Shown one piece after another: positions 28,342 through 37,767 of a DNA stretch of 64,000 bases; position 1 is the first letter of the stretch, and the number at the start of each line of letters is the position of its first letter. The stretch is from Chitinophaga dinghuensis (GTDB lineage Bacteria; Bacteroidota; Bacteroidia; Chitinophagales; Chitinophagaceae): the NCBI RefSeq assembly GCF_003259435.1, contig NZ_QLMA01000011.1, forward strand, positions 149,191 through 213,190, given 5' to 3'. Position numbers and translations under genes: made by a program. The notes under the pieces were generated by a model. It searched no databases and had not been told where the DNA came from. It was given only the letters and a program-made list of their open reading frames with translations.

Positions 28342-28815
28342 ATGCAATGGAGAAGATTTAATGGAGAGATCATTTCTCTTCCCGTCAAGGAGGAGGTCCG
28401 GCAGGCCATCATCCGTGAAAACGCCAAGGGCTTTCGGCTGAAAGTTTGTATTGGTACGGATTCACAGGTGAAAGGCCTGGACACGGAATTTGCTACTGTT
28501 ATCGTTTTTCTGCGCGAAGGTCATGGTGGATTCATGTTTATCCACAACGACAAAACGAAAGAAAGCTATACGATCAAAGAACGTATGCTGGTCGAAGTAG
28601 CTAAAAGTATTGAGATTGCTTATGAATTATGCGACCTGTTTACGGAATACGATGTAGATATGGAAGTACATGCAGACATCAATACCAATCCTCAGTTTAA
28701 GAGTAACCAGGCTTTACACGAAGCAATGGGCTATATCCTCGGAATGGGTTTTGCCTTTAAAGCTAAGCCGGAAGCCTTTGCCAGTAGCAGTTGCGCGAAT
28801 AAAATCGTGAATTAA
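28342..28815 (+). CDS. RNase H-like YkuK family protein (DUF458)
   Basis: 157 residues from the ATG at 28342 (MQWRRFNGEIISLP), where the family alignment begins; an upstream in-frame extension to 28276 looks untranslated. IGTDSQVKG and VEVHADINTNP supply acidic residues of an RNase H-like fold. Nuclease activity is not proven for the family. Confidence 0.8.
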   Translation: MQWRRFNGEIISLPVKEEVRQAIIRENAKGFRLKVCIGTDSQVKGLDTEFATVIVFLREGHGGFMFIHNDKTKESYTIKERMLVEVAKSIEIAYELCDLFTEYDVDMEVHADINTNPQFKSNQALHEAMGYILGMGFAFKAKPEAFASSSCANKIVN

Positions 28816-28896
28816 GCTACGTAGTATTATACCTCCTTCAATAAGTACCGATGCGGTATCCTGCACCGGACAGCTATTCTTCCCCCTTCCATTGCG

Positions 28897-29523
28897 TTAA
28901 GCAATAGCCCGGAACTGCGCATTCAACTCTTCGATATACCCCAGGATCGCGTCTCTTCCACTTTTCTTTACTGTAGATGTAACAAAGTGTGGTGGCAGGA
29001 ATTGCCAGGTTTCCCTCATCTTATTCAGGAAAGCCTTCACATTTTTGCTTACTTCTGCCTGCGTACTCTTATCCGCCTTCGTGAATACAAGGCTGAAAGG
29101 AACTTCCCATTCACCCAGCTGATTGATGAAATCGATATCGATTTTTTGTGGAGAATGCCTGCTATCGATCAACACAAAAATGTTCACCAGGTTCTGACGC
29201 TTACGCAGATAATCCTCGATCATTCTTTCCCACTGTTTACGCTGGGACATGGATCTTTTGGCGAAGCCATAACCGGGAAGATCCACCAGGTACCACGCCT
29301 GATTAATAAGGAAGTGGTTAATCAATACAGTTTTACCAGGAGTACCGGAGGTTTTCGCCAGTTTTTCATTATTCACTATCAAATTGATCAGGGAAGACTT
29401 TCCCACATTGGACCGGCCGATGAATGCATATTCCGGCAGGTTTGGCTTTGGACACTTTTCCCAATCCGGACTACTGATAAGATATTCTGCTGTTTTGATA
29501 ACCATAATAAAAGCTTTGTTCAT
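28897..29523 (-). CDS. engB: Ribosome biogenesis GTPase EngB/YsxC
   Basis: 208 residues from the start chosen at MNKAFIM. GTPase motifs: G1 GRSNVGKSS, G3 DLPGYGFA, G4 TKAD, with the family segment KTVLINHFLIN. Assists assembly of the large ribosomal subunit. Alternative in-frame starts exist at 29541 and 29505. Divergent from ubiE with only about 40 bases between. Confidence 0.93.
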   Translation of the reverse strand: MNKAFIMVIKTAEYLISSPDWEKCPKPNLPEYAFIGRSNVGKSSLINLIVNNEKLAKTSGTPGKTVLINHFLINQAWYLVDLPGYGFAKRSMSQRKQWERMIEDYLRKRQNLVNIFVLIDSRHSPQKIDIDFINQLGEWEVPFSLVFTKADKSTQAEVSKNVKAFLNKMRETWQFLPPHFVTSTVKKSGRDAILGYIEELNAQFRAIA

Positions 29524-29547
29524 TCTGTCATATGAACACAAATTCTG

Positions 29548-29555
29548 TAACTTTG
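29548..29555 (+). promoter_or_regulatory. ubiE -7 promoter box
   Basis: TAACTTTG ends 6 bases before the ATG at 29562, so the transcript probably begins at or next to the start codon (leaderless or nearly so). It lies downstream of the alternative ATG at 29532, which rules that start out if the box is used. Confidence 0.55.
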
Positions 29556-29561
29556 CGAACT

Positions 29562-30308
29562 ATGTCAGGAAAATTAAATGTTGAGAAGATCGTTCCCTTT
29601 ACGGAGTCAAAATTAAGCAAGAAGGAGCAGATAGCAGCCATGTTTGATGATATTGCTTATCGATATGACTTTCTGAACCATTTTATGTCGCTCGGAATCG
29701 ATGTGATCTGGCGTAAAAAAGCGCTGGGTTACCTGAAATCCCTGCAGCCTAAAAAGATGCTGGATGTGGCCACAGGAACCGGAGATTTCGCTATTATGGC
29801 CTCCAAACGCCTGCAACCGGACCATATTACGGGGATCGATATCTCTGAAGGAATGCTGAGCCACGGACGGGAGAAAATCCAGAAAGCAGGCCTTTCTGAC
29901 AAGATTACCCTGCAATTGGGTGACAGTGAGACAATAAGTTTTCCAGATAAGACGTTTGATGCAATAACGGTAGCCTTTGGTGTCCGTAACTTTGAAAACC
30001 TGCAACAGGGGCTCAGAGAAATGCAGAGGGTACTGAAACCTGGCGGAAAATTAGTTATCCTGGAATTTTCCAACCCTACAGTTTTCCCTATTAAGCAATT
30101 TTATAATCTGTATTTTCGTTATATAACACCCCTGATCGGGAAGTGGATAGCTAAAAGCAAAGCTGCGTACAGTTATCTGCCTGAATCTGTGAAAGCGTTT
30201 CCTCAGGGTGAAGAAATGTGCAATATTTTAACCAATTCTGGATTTCAGGCCGTTACATGCAAAACGCTCACTTTCGGCATTTGTTCCATCTACTGCGCTT
30301 CGCGCTGA
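29562..30308 (+). CDS. ubiE: Demethylmenaquinone methyltransferase (UbiE/MenG)
   Basis: 248 residues. SAM-dependent methyltransferase: motif I MLDVATGTGDFAI, GIDISEGML, and FGVRNFENLQQGLREMQRVLKPGG. Methylates demethylmenaquinone in the last step of menaquinone synthesis; in this phylum menaquinone is the usual quinone. Start chosen from the -7 box. Overlaps the porT gene by about 50 bases. Confidence 0.94.
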   Translation: MSGKLNVEKIVPFTESKLSKKEQIAAMFDDIAYRYDFLNHFMSLGIDVIWRKKALGYLKSLQPKKMLDVATGTGDFAIMASKRLQPDHITGIDISEGMLSHGREKIQKAGLSDKITLQLGDSETISFPDKTFDAITVAFGVRNFENLQQGLREMQRVLKPGGKLVILEFSNPTVFPIKQFYNLYFRYITPLIGKWIAKSKAAYSYLPESVKAFPQGEEMCNILTNSGFQAVTCKTLTFGICSIYCASR

Positions 30309-30982
30309 CAGGAATGTTCCTGACTTTGCTGCTGCCTGCAAAAGCACAGCAAAACCTGAACATGTTGGAACATGATGCAAAACCCTATTACTTCGGAATT
30401 TCACTGGCTACTAACCAGTCCAATTTCCGTTTACTTCATGCACAGGCTTTCCTGGCGGATGACTCTATTATGATAGCCGAACCAATGAAAACGTTCGGTT
30501 TCAACCTGGGTTTGCTCGCCAATGCCCGCCTGACCGAGCATTTTGACCTGAGATTTAATCCACAACTGGTATTTGCCTCCAAGAATCTGTACTACCGGGA
30601 AACTTATCCCAAACCAACAGATACCCAGAAAAAAATTGAATCCATTCTCCTCAGCTTTCCGCTACAAATCAAATTTAAATCGGATCGCATCGGGAATATG
30701 CGCGTATATGCCATTGGCGGCATGAAATACGACTATGACCTGGCTTCCAACGCCAGAGCCAAGAAAACAGAGTCGATGATCAAAATCAAAAAGAGTGACT
30801 ATGGCTATGAAATAGGCGCTGGATTTGAATTTTACTTCGAGAGCTTCATCTTCTCACCAGAATTCAAAGTGAGCAATGGTATAGGCAACGTATTGGTGAA
30901 AGATCCGAACCTGCGCTATTCCAATGTGATAGATAAGCTGCAATCCCATATGATCGTATTCTCCATACATCTGGAAGGATAA
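30257..30982 (+). CDS. porT: PorT-like outer membrane protein (type IX secretion)
   Basis: 241 residues from MQNAHF; a signal peptide ends around AKAQ. The mature part is beta-rich with alternating hydrophobic strands ending MIVFSIHLEG, a typical beta-barrel end. Position directly after and overlapping ubiE is the conserved location of porT/sprT in Bacteroidota. PorT is needed for type IX secretion. An internal start at 30314 would leave a shorter signal peptide. Confidence 0.82.
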   Translation: MQNAHFRHLFHLLRFALTGMFLTLLLPAKAQQNLNMLEHDAKPYYFGISLATNQSNFRLLHAQAFLADDSIMIAEPMKTFGFNLGLLANARLTEHFDLRFNPQLVFASKNLYYRETYPKPTDTQKKIESILLSFPLQIKFKSDRIGNMRVYAIGGMKYDYDLASNARAKKTESMIKIKKSDYGYEIGAGFEFYFESFIFSPEFKVSNGIGNVLVKDPNLRYSNVIDKLQSHMIVFSIHLEG

Positions 30983-31000
30983 AACCAAACTCCGATTGAC

Positions 31001-31008
31001 TATATTTG
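31001..31008 (+). promoter_or_regulatory. Dihydroorotase gene -7 box
   Basis: TATATTTG ends 4 bases before the ATG at 31013, predicting a leaderless transcript. No -33 TTG at the usual distance. Confidence 0.5.
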
Positions 31009-31012
31009 CATC

Positions 31013-32359
31013 ATGCAGAACTACGTCATCAGGAATATATCCGTGGTAAATGAAGGGCGCACCACGGTACAGGATGTTTTGATCAAAGATAACCGCATTG
31101 AGAAAATCGCGCCCAACATCACTGTCAGCGGAATTTACACAGAAATTAACGGGGAAGGAAAACACTTGTTGCCTGGCGTCATCGATGATCAGGTGCATTT
31201 CCGTGAACCTGGGCTGACAGAAAAAGCCACTATTTATACAGAAGCGCGTGCAGCTGTTGCCGGCGGGACTACCAGTTTCATGGAAATGCCCAATACCAAG
31301 CCAGCAGCGCTGACACAAGAACTCCTCGAAGATAAATACCAGATCGCCAGTCAACATGCATTGGCCAACTACTCTTTCTTCATGGGTGCTGCCAATGATA
31401 ATGTGGAAGAGATCCTGAGAACCAATGACAAGAAAGACCGTGTTTGTGGCGTAAAAATATTCATGGGTTCTTCTACCGGAAATATGCTGGTGGATAACTA
31501 CCTCACCCTGGAAACAGTATTTTCCAATTCAGAACTGCTGATTGCTACGCATTGTGAAGACGAGAAGATCATCCGTCGCAATATGGAAGCTTTTAAACAA
31601 GCTAAAGGAGATGCCCTCACAGCCGCAGATCACCCGCTTATCCGCGATGTGGAAGCCTGCTTTGAATCCTCTCTCGTAGCCATTCAGTTTGCACAGAAAC
31701 ACAATGCACGTCTGCATATCCTTCATATATCCACCGCCAGAGAATTACAACTCTTCGGTAATATGTTACCACTGGCTGAAAAGCGCATCACTGCGGAAGT
31801 ATGTGTACATCATCTCCACTTCACAGCAGATGATTATGCACAATACGGCAATCTGATCAAATGTAATCCTGCCATCAAAGCTCCTGAAAACAGAGACGGA
31901 CTTTGGGAAGCATTACTGGACGACAGATTAGACATCATTGCTACCGATCACGCTCCGCATACCTGGGCAGAAAAACAACTCCCTTATCTGCAAGCGCCAT
32001 CTGGCGTACCATTGGTACAACATAGTCTGCCACTGATGCTGCAATATGTGAAACAAGGAAAGATTTCTATAGAGAAAGTAGTGGAAAAAATGAGTCATGC
32101 ACCTGCCATCTGCTTCCAAATCAAGGACAGAGGTTATTTACGCGAAGGCTACTATGCCGACTGCGTAATTGTTGACATGAATGCCCCTGCTACTGTAGAA
32201 AAAGAAAATATTTACTATAAATGTGGCTGGAGTCCATTTGAGGGTCATACCTTCCCTGCCTCCATCACTCACACCTTTGTAAACGGGCATCTGGTCTATG
32301 AAAACGGCCGTTTTGATGAATCTGTAAAAGGTATGCGTATGATGTTTGACAGGCAATAA
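31013..32359 (+). CDS. pyrC: Dihydroorotase
   Basis: 448 residues, amidohydrolase fold. LPGVIDDQVHFREPGL is the first metal-binding motif (the first His of the usual HxH is Gln, as I recall for Bacteroidota dihydroorotases), followed by AGGTTSFMEMPNT, the His residues in THCEDE and ILHIST, and ATDHAPHT. Converts carbamoyl aspartate to dihydroorotate in pyrimidine synthesis. Monocistronic, ending in a 19-bp-stem terminator. Confidence 0.9.
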   Translation: MQNYVIRNISVVNEGRTTVQDVLIKDNRIEKIAPNITVSGIYTEINGEGKHLLPGVIDDQVHFREPGLTEKATIYTEARAAVAGGTTSFMEMPNTKPAALTQELLEDKYQIASQHALANYSFFMGAANDNVEEILRTNDKKDRVCGVKIFMGSSTGNMLVDNYLTLETVFSNSELLIATHCEDEKIIRRNMEAFKQAKGDALTAADHPLIRDVEACFESSLVAIQFAQKHNARLHILHISTARELQLFGNMLPLAEKRITAEVCVHHLHFTADDYAQYGNLIKCNPAIKAPENRDGLWEALLDDRLDIIATDHAPHTWAEKQLPYLQAPSGVPLVQHSLPLMLQYVKQGKISIEKVVEKMSHAPAICFQIKDRGYLREGYYADCVIVDMNAPATVEKENIYYKCGWSPFEGHTFPASITHTFVNGHLVYENGRFDESVKGMRMMFDRQ

Positions 32360-32383
32360 TTTCCCACATTTATAATTTTTTAA

Positions 32384-32430
32384 GCAAGCGATTAGTCGAA
32401 CCCTGCGGTTTCGACTAATCGCTTGCTTTA
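32384..32430. terminator. Long-stem terminator
   Basis: Perfect 19-bp stem (32384-32402 with 32412-32430) and 9-base loop, followed by TATTAT. Confidence 0.85.
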
Positions 32431-32534
32431 TTATCAGGAGCACTGAGAAATTCCTCATTTGCGCTTTTATGGAATATTACTTTCTTTGCATCCTAACCCT
32501 CGTATCCGTATATTTCACTAAAAAAGGACCTGCA

Positions 32535-33863
32535 ATGCAACTGGACAAAACATCCTATTACGACCTATCCATCTTCAACCGCGATGAAGAATATTCACTG
32601 TTCAGCAGACTGGATTTCACCATCACAGCAGGAGGCAGGGATTTTCTGCGTCAGCTGTTCAACAAACCGTTGCAGGACATTGCCTCTGTACAGCACAGAC
32701 AGGAAACATTAAAATACATACTGAGCCGTGAAAACAACTGGCCTTCGGTGATTACCAACGGTACCATTGTAGTAGTGGAAAACTATCTGGATGCCCATAT
32801 TGAACCTATCAGCAATACGGAAGGGCTGGGGCTCTGGATTCAGACGGCTTTACATAAGACAGTGTATGCGCCTGATTTTAAGCATATCAAGTTTGCCTTT
32901 GCCGAAGTATTGAACCTTTTGCGTGGGTTTAACGAATTTGTCAGGATATTCAATTCTGATGAAGCACCCAAAACGCTGAAAGTTTTACTGGACAGAGCGC
33001 AGCGCTTACTTCGTCAGCCTGATTTCGCCCTCATCCTGGATGCGGATGCAGACGGAAGGATGCATCCCGCCAATATCCTGCGATTCGATAATTATGTTCG
33101 TAAGCGCAATAGGAAGGTCATACTGGAACTCATCTCCCTATATCATCAACTGGACGCATTTTACGCTATGGCAAAAGCGGTAAAACATCACCGCTTGCAC
33201 TTCCCTACCCTGCTGGATACCGACATGCCTGTAATCAAAGCGAAACAGTTGTATCATCTGATCCTGGATACTCCGGTAGCATATGATATGGGCCTGAGCA
33301 GAGACAGTAATTTCATGTTCCTGACGGGTGCGAACATGGCTGGTAAAACTACGTTTATTCGTGCCGTTGGTATAGCGGTATTTCTTGCACATCTGGGTAT
33401 GGGCGTGCCTGCCGCCGAAATGGAACTGAGTTTCTTCCATGGTATTTTCAGTAATATCCAGGTACAGGACAATATATTCAAAGGCGAAAGTTATTTCTTC
33501 AATGAAGTACAGCGTATCAAGAATACTATTCTGCAAATTAATAACGGCAAAAGATGGCTGGTACTGATTGATGAAATGTTTAAAGGTACCAATGTGGAAG
33601 ATGCCCGCAACTGCTCACTGGCAGTGATTCGTGGCCTGTTACAGAGTAGTAATTGTCTGTTCATTCTTTCTACACACTTGTATGAAGTAGCAGAAGAGTT
33701 GAAAAATGAAGCGAAAATTCAATTTAAATATTTTGAATCGCAGGTGATGGAAGATGATCTTCATTTCACTTATCTGCTGAAAGACGGCATTGCCAAAGAG
33801 AAAATCGGTTATCTGATTTTGAGAAGAGAGAAAGTTCTTGATCTGCTAACCCAGATAAAGTAA
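32535..33863 (+). CDS. MutS-related ATPase
   Basis: 442 residues from MQLDKTSYYDL; an in-frame extension to 32469 encodes a hydrophobic stretch that could be a real membrane anchor. It has the MutS core and ATPase domains (Walker A TGANMAGKTTFIRA, DEMFKGTN, LSTHLYE) but lacks the mismatch-binding N-terminal domain, so it is not MutS1. Such MutS-like proteins of Bacteroidota have no assigned role in repair. Confidence 0.82.
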   Translation: MQLDKTSYYDLSIFNRDEEYSLFSRLDFTITAGGRDFLRQLFNKPLQDIASVQHRQETLKYILSRENNWPSVITNGTIVVVENYLDAHIEPISNTEGLGLWIQTALHKTVYAPDFKHIKFAFAEVLNLLRGFNEFVRIFNSDEAPKTLKVLLDRAQRLLRQPDFALILDADADGRMHPANILRFDNYVRKRNRKVILELISLYHQLDAFYAMAKAVKHHRLHFPTLLDTDMPVIKAKQLYHLILDTPVAYDMGLSRDSNFMFLTGANMAGKTTFIRAVGIAVFLAHLGMGVPAAEMELSFFHGIFSNIQVQDNIFKGESYFFNEVQRIKNTILQINNGKRWLVLIDEMFKGTNVEDARNCSLAVIRGLLQSSNCLFILSTHLYEVAEELKNEAKIQFKYFESQVMEDDLHFTYLLKDGIAKEKIGYLILRREKVLDLLTQIK

Positions 33864-33935
33864 TATATTTGAAATAGTTTGATTCCTGCCACCGCCCTGG
33901 TGGCAGGGGTTTTGTTAACCATAGCTTACATCCAT

Positions 33936-35477
33936 ATGATTGTTAAAACCTTTGGCAGCGCCTTACAGGGCGTGCATGCCATCACCATCACTATTGAGGT
34001 GAATGTATCTTCCCAGGGAAATAAGTTTTACATAGTTGGGTTGCCGGATAATGCCGTCAAGGAAAGCGAGCAGCGGATTACTTCCGCATTGCAGCATCTG
34101 GGTATGAAGATGCCGAGAACGCGCACTGTTGTGAATCTTGCACCGGCTGCGATTAAAAAGGCAGGAGCTGCCTATGATTTACCTATTGCCATTGGTATTC
34201 TGGGCGCCAGCGAGCATATTCCGGCTGATTTATTTTCCGGTATTGTAATGATGGGAGAACTATCTCTCGACGGCACCCTGCTGCCTGTACGGGGCGCGTT
34301 ATCCATGGCTATGCAGGCCAAAACAGAGGGTTTCAGCGGCATTATGTTACCGCAGCAAAATGCACAGGAAGCGGCGCTGGTAGCGGGGATAGCCGTATAT
34401 GGTGCTGGCCATCTCACCGATATTATTCAGCATTTTGCTGGAAACGCTTCTCTGGTACCGGTTTCCTCTATTTCCAATAACAGTTTTATTTCAGAGCAGT
34501 TATTTTATGATGTTGATTTTAACGAAGTAAAAGGTCAGCAACATATAAAGAGAGCACTGGAGATAGCAGCCGCCGGGGGCCACAACGCGATACTTATTGG
34601 TCCGCCGGGAGCAGGAAAAACCATGCTGGCCAAACGTTTCCCGACAATATTACCGCCTATGCAACTGGAAGAGGCCCTGGATACTACCAGGATATATTCT
34701 GTGGCAGGAAAGTTATCGCATCAGGGAGCACTGATTTCCCGACGGCCATTCCGGGCGCCACATCATGGTATCAGCGATGCGGCGCTGGTGGGCGGAGGTA
34801 GTACCATATTGCCGGGAGAGATTTCGCTGGCACATAATGGCGTATTATTTCTGGATGAATTGCCTGAGTTTAAGAGGGCCGTGCTGGAAGTGATGCGCCA
34901 GCCGATGGAGGAGCGTACAGTAACTATTGCCAGGGCCAGGCAAACCATTGAGTTTCCAGCTAATTTCATGTTGCTGGCAAGTATGAATCCTTGTCCCTGC
35001 GGGTATTTCAATCATCCGGAAAAAAAATGCAGTTGTTCGCCAGGGATGGTGTATAAATATCTCAATCGCATATCCGGGCCATTGATGGACAGGATAGATC
35101 TGCATGTGGAAGTCACGCCCGTGACGTATGTCGCATTATCTGATCCGGGAGAATCTGAGAGTAGTACAGTTATCAGAAACAGGGTGATTGCGTCCAGGGA
35201 GATACAGGCTAATCGGTTCAAGGGTTTCCCTGGCATCAGTTGCAATGCCCGCATGACAGCAGCGATGATGAAGACCTACTGCATTACCGACGACAGCAGC
35301 AGAGAGCTGTTACGTACTGCGATGAAGCGATTGCAGCTCTCTGCCCGGGCATACGACCGGATTATGAAGGTAAGTCGCACTATTGCAGACCTGGAAGGCA
35401 GTGCATATATCACGACCGCACATATGGCGGAAGCCATTCAATACAGGAGTCTTGACAGGCAGACCTGGGGCTTTTAA
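33936..35477 (+). CDS. YifB/ComM family Mg-chelatase-like AAA ATPase
   Basis: 513 residues from MIVKTFGSALQG, the conserved start of the family. N-terminal ChlI-like domain (VGLPDNAVKESEQRI), AAA domain with Walker A GPPGAGKTM and Walker B LFLDELPEF, then a C-terminal Mg-chelatase domain with the CPCG motif. ComM promotes branch migration in natural transformation. Overlaps the EF-G-like gene by 4 bases at convergent ends. Confidence 0.92.
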   Translation: MIVKTFGSALQGVHAITITIEVNVSSQGNKFYIVGLPDNAVKESEQRITSALQHLGMKMPRTRTVVNLAPAAIKKAGAAYDLPIAIGILGASEHIPADLFSGIVMMGELSLDGTLLPVRGALSMAMQAKTEGFSGIMLPQQNAQEAALVAGIAVYGAGHLTDIIQHFAGNASLVPVSSISNNSFISEQLFYDVDFNEVKGQQHIKRALEIAAAGGHNAILIGPPGAGKTMLAKRFPTILPPMQLEEALDTTRIYSVAGKLSHQGALISRRPFRAPHHGISDAALVGGGSTILPGEISLAHNGVLFLDELPEFKRAVLEVMRQPMEERTVTIARARQTIEFPANFMLLASMNPCPCGYFNHPEKKCSCSPGMVYKYLNRISGPLMDRIDLHVEVTPVTYVALSDPGESESSTVIRNRVIASREIQANRFKGFPGISCNARMTAAMMKTYCITDDSSRELLRTAMKRLQLSARAYDRIMKVSRTIADLEGSAYITTAHMAEAIQYRSLDRQTWGF

Positions 35478-37603
35478 ACTTCCACTTCTGTTTTTTGATA
35501 TTCTTCGCTTAATTTTTTCTGAATTTCGGGTGGTACCGGCGCATAGTCTGCGAAGGCGGATTTCATTTTGGCTTTACCTTGTGTAACATTCCGCAGGGCG
35601 GCAAATAGTTTATCCAGTTCTGCCTGTGGTGTGCGGGCTTTTATCACCTGATATCCATTTAGTGTATCCATTCCCGTTATAATACTTCGGCGACTTTGCA
35701 ATTCGCTCATGATATCGCCCATCATGAAATCGGGGGCTGTTGCTTCCAGGTCGAATACAGGTTCGAGGAGTTGTGGTGCGGCCTGATGGAAAGCCTCGCG
35801 GAAGGCCATCATACCAGCGATTTTAAAGGAGATATCGTTACTGTCTACCGGGTGCATTTTTCCGTCGTAGACACTGACGCGGATATCTCGTACATACGAT
35901 CCTGTCAGAGGGCCTTCCTGCATTTTTTCCATGACGCCTTTCAGGATGGAGGGCAGGAATCTGGCGTCTATGGCGCCTCCTACGATGCAGTTATTAAAAA
36001 CGAGTTTACCTCCCCAGGAAAGCGCAATTTCTTCGGAATCCCGCACGGGGTATTCTTTCAGTGGAGGCATTCCTTCGTACCAGGGTTCTATTTTCATGTA
36101 TACTTCACCGAATTGGCCGGCGCCACCGGATTGTTTTTTATGTCTGTAAGACGCTTGTGCTGGTTTCTGAATTGTTTCTCTGTAAGGAATTTTAGCAGCG
36201 TAGAATTCCACTGGCATCTTGTAGATATTTTCCAGTCGCCATTTGGTCACGAGGAGATGAAGGTCTCCTTGGCCGTGTAGGATCACTTGTTTCAGTTCCC
36301 GGTTGAATTCCACTTCCAGCGTAGGATCTTCCATGTGAATTTCTGCTAATACTTCGCTTAGTTTTTCGTCATCTGCTTTGTTTTTCGCTTCTATGGCGAC
36401 GCGTACTTTAGGGCCGGGGAACTGGATGGGTGCTATTTGTCCGTGGAAGGATTTTTCGCAGAGGGTATGATTGGTGAGTGTATTTTTTAATTTGAGGGTG
36501 CAGCCGATATCGCCTGCGCGGAGTTTATCCACATTATTTCTGTTTTTACCATCGGCGATAAACAGTTGGCTCAGGCGTTCTGTGGTATTACCTTTTTCGT
36601 TGATGAGTTCCATGCCTGGTTTTACTTCACCTGACATGACTTTAAAGAAGGTGAGGCGGCCAACATGCGGTTCCTGGAGGGTTTTAAAAACAAAGAGGCA
36701 GGTAGGGCCAGCAGGGTCGCAGGGGACTTCGTTTCCGTCTTCTGTGATATCGGCGGGCATATCGATAGCGGAAGGCGCTACGTTGTCAATAAAGCCCATC
36801 AAACGGCCGCTGCCCATATCATTTTTTGCAGAGAGGCAGAAAACGGGGAAAACCTGGTGACGGAGCATGCCTATTTTGAGGCCTTCCCGAAGTTCGTCTT
36901 CGTCGAGGCTACCTTGTTCGAAATATTTTTCCATGAGGGTATCGTCGTTTTCTGCGGCTTTTTCAACGAGTTCGTTGTGGAGTTTGTTGGCGTTTTCCTT
37001 TTCGTTGTCGGGGATGGGGAGTTTTTCGGGTTTTCCACCGTTTTGGGGGAAACGGTACATGGTCATTTTGAGGAGATCTATGATTGCATTGAATCCGAGG
37101 CCTTGATTAACTGGGTATTGCATGATGGTTACGGCATTTCCCAGGGCCTTCCGTGCCTCCTCCACGGTTTTGGTAAAATTGGCTTGTTCTGCGTCCAGTT
37201 GGTTGACAGCCAGAATGGTCGGCTTTCGGTACTTATCTACATAATCCCAGATCATTTCTGTACCTACTTCCACGCCGTACTGGGCATTCAGCAGTAATAC
37301 AGCAGTGTCGCAGACGCGGATGGATGCTATTACCTCGCCGATGAAATCTTCCAGGCCGGGGGTATCAATGATATTGATTTTGTAGTCTCTCCATTCCGTG
37401 TGCATAGTGGTTGCATATACGGAATTTCCGCGTTCATGTTCAATGTCGTGGTAGTCGGAAACAGTATTATTTTCCTCTACTGTACCGCGTTTGCTGACAA
37501 TGCCGGCTTCGAAGAGCATTGTTTCAGAAAGGGTGGTTTTTCCACTCTTTGCAGCTCCCAACAGTACGATGTTTTTAACGTGTTTTTCATCATACGTTTT
37601 CAT
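35474..37603 (-). CDS. EF-G-like translation factor lacking the catalytic histidine
   Basis: 709 residues with the full EF-G domain order. The P-loop is GAAKSGKTT (16-24) instead of the usual AHIDAGKTT form; switch II reads DTPGLEDF, so the histidine of DTPGH is leucine; G4 is NQLD rather than NKxD. These changes suggest poor or absent GTP hydrolysis. Bacteroides thetaiotaomicron has, as I recall, an EF-G2 paralog that translocates without GTPase activity during starvation; this may be its counterpart. The main fusA is not in the window. Confidence 0.85.
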   Translation of the reverse strand: MKTYDEKHVKNIVLLGAAKSGKTTLSETMLFEAGIVSKRGTVEENNTVSDYHDIEHERGNSVYATTMHTEWRDYKINIIDTPGLEDFIGEVIASIRVCDTAVLLLNAQYGVEVGTEMIWDYVDKYRKPTILAVNQLDAEQANFTKTVEEARKALGNAVTIMQYPVNQGLGFNAIIDLLKMTMYRFPQNGGKPEKLPIPDNEKENANKLHNELVEKAAENDDTLMEKYFEQGSLDEDELREGLKIGMLRHQVFPVFCLSAKNDMGSGRLMGFIDNVAPSAIDMPADITEDGNEVPCDPAGPTCLFVFKTLQEPHVGRLTFFKVMSGEVKPGMELINEKGNTTERLSQLFIADGKNRNNVDKLRAGDIGCTLKLKNTLTNHTLCEKSFHGQIAPIQFPGPKVRVAIEAKNKADDEKLSEVLAEIHMEDPTLEVEFNRELKQVILHGQGDLHLLVTKWRLENIYKMPVEFYAAKIPYRETIQKPAQASYRHKKQSGGAGQFGEVYMKIEPWYEGMPPLKEYPVRDSEEIALSWGGKLVFNNCIVGGAIDARFLPSILKGVMEKMQEGPLTGSYVRDIRVSVYDGKMHPVDSNDISFKIAGMMAFREAFHQAAPQLLEPVFDLEATAPDFMMGDIMSELQSRRSIITGMDTLNGYQVIKARTPQAELDKLFAALRNVTQGKAKMKSAFADYAPVPPEIQKKLSEEYQKTEVEV

Positions 37604-37714
37604 ATGTGGAGATTTATGAGATGAACCGAATAATCACCAATAACCTTATAAAGAACTTCTATATTAAGTTAGTCATTTTTGCGCAATGCCGGAAGTAGAA
37701 TGTTATAACATCTG

Positions 37715-37722
37715 TACCTTTG
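37715..37722 (+). promoter_or_regulatory. -7 box of the ABC exporter gene
   Basis: TACCTTTG overlaps the first ATG of the longer frame (37720), so translation should begin at 37768 instead. Confidence 0.5.
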
Positions 37723-37767
37723 GGAACGAAAAATGTTTCGACTCAAAAGAATCAGAAAATCGGAATT

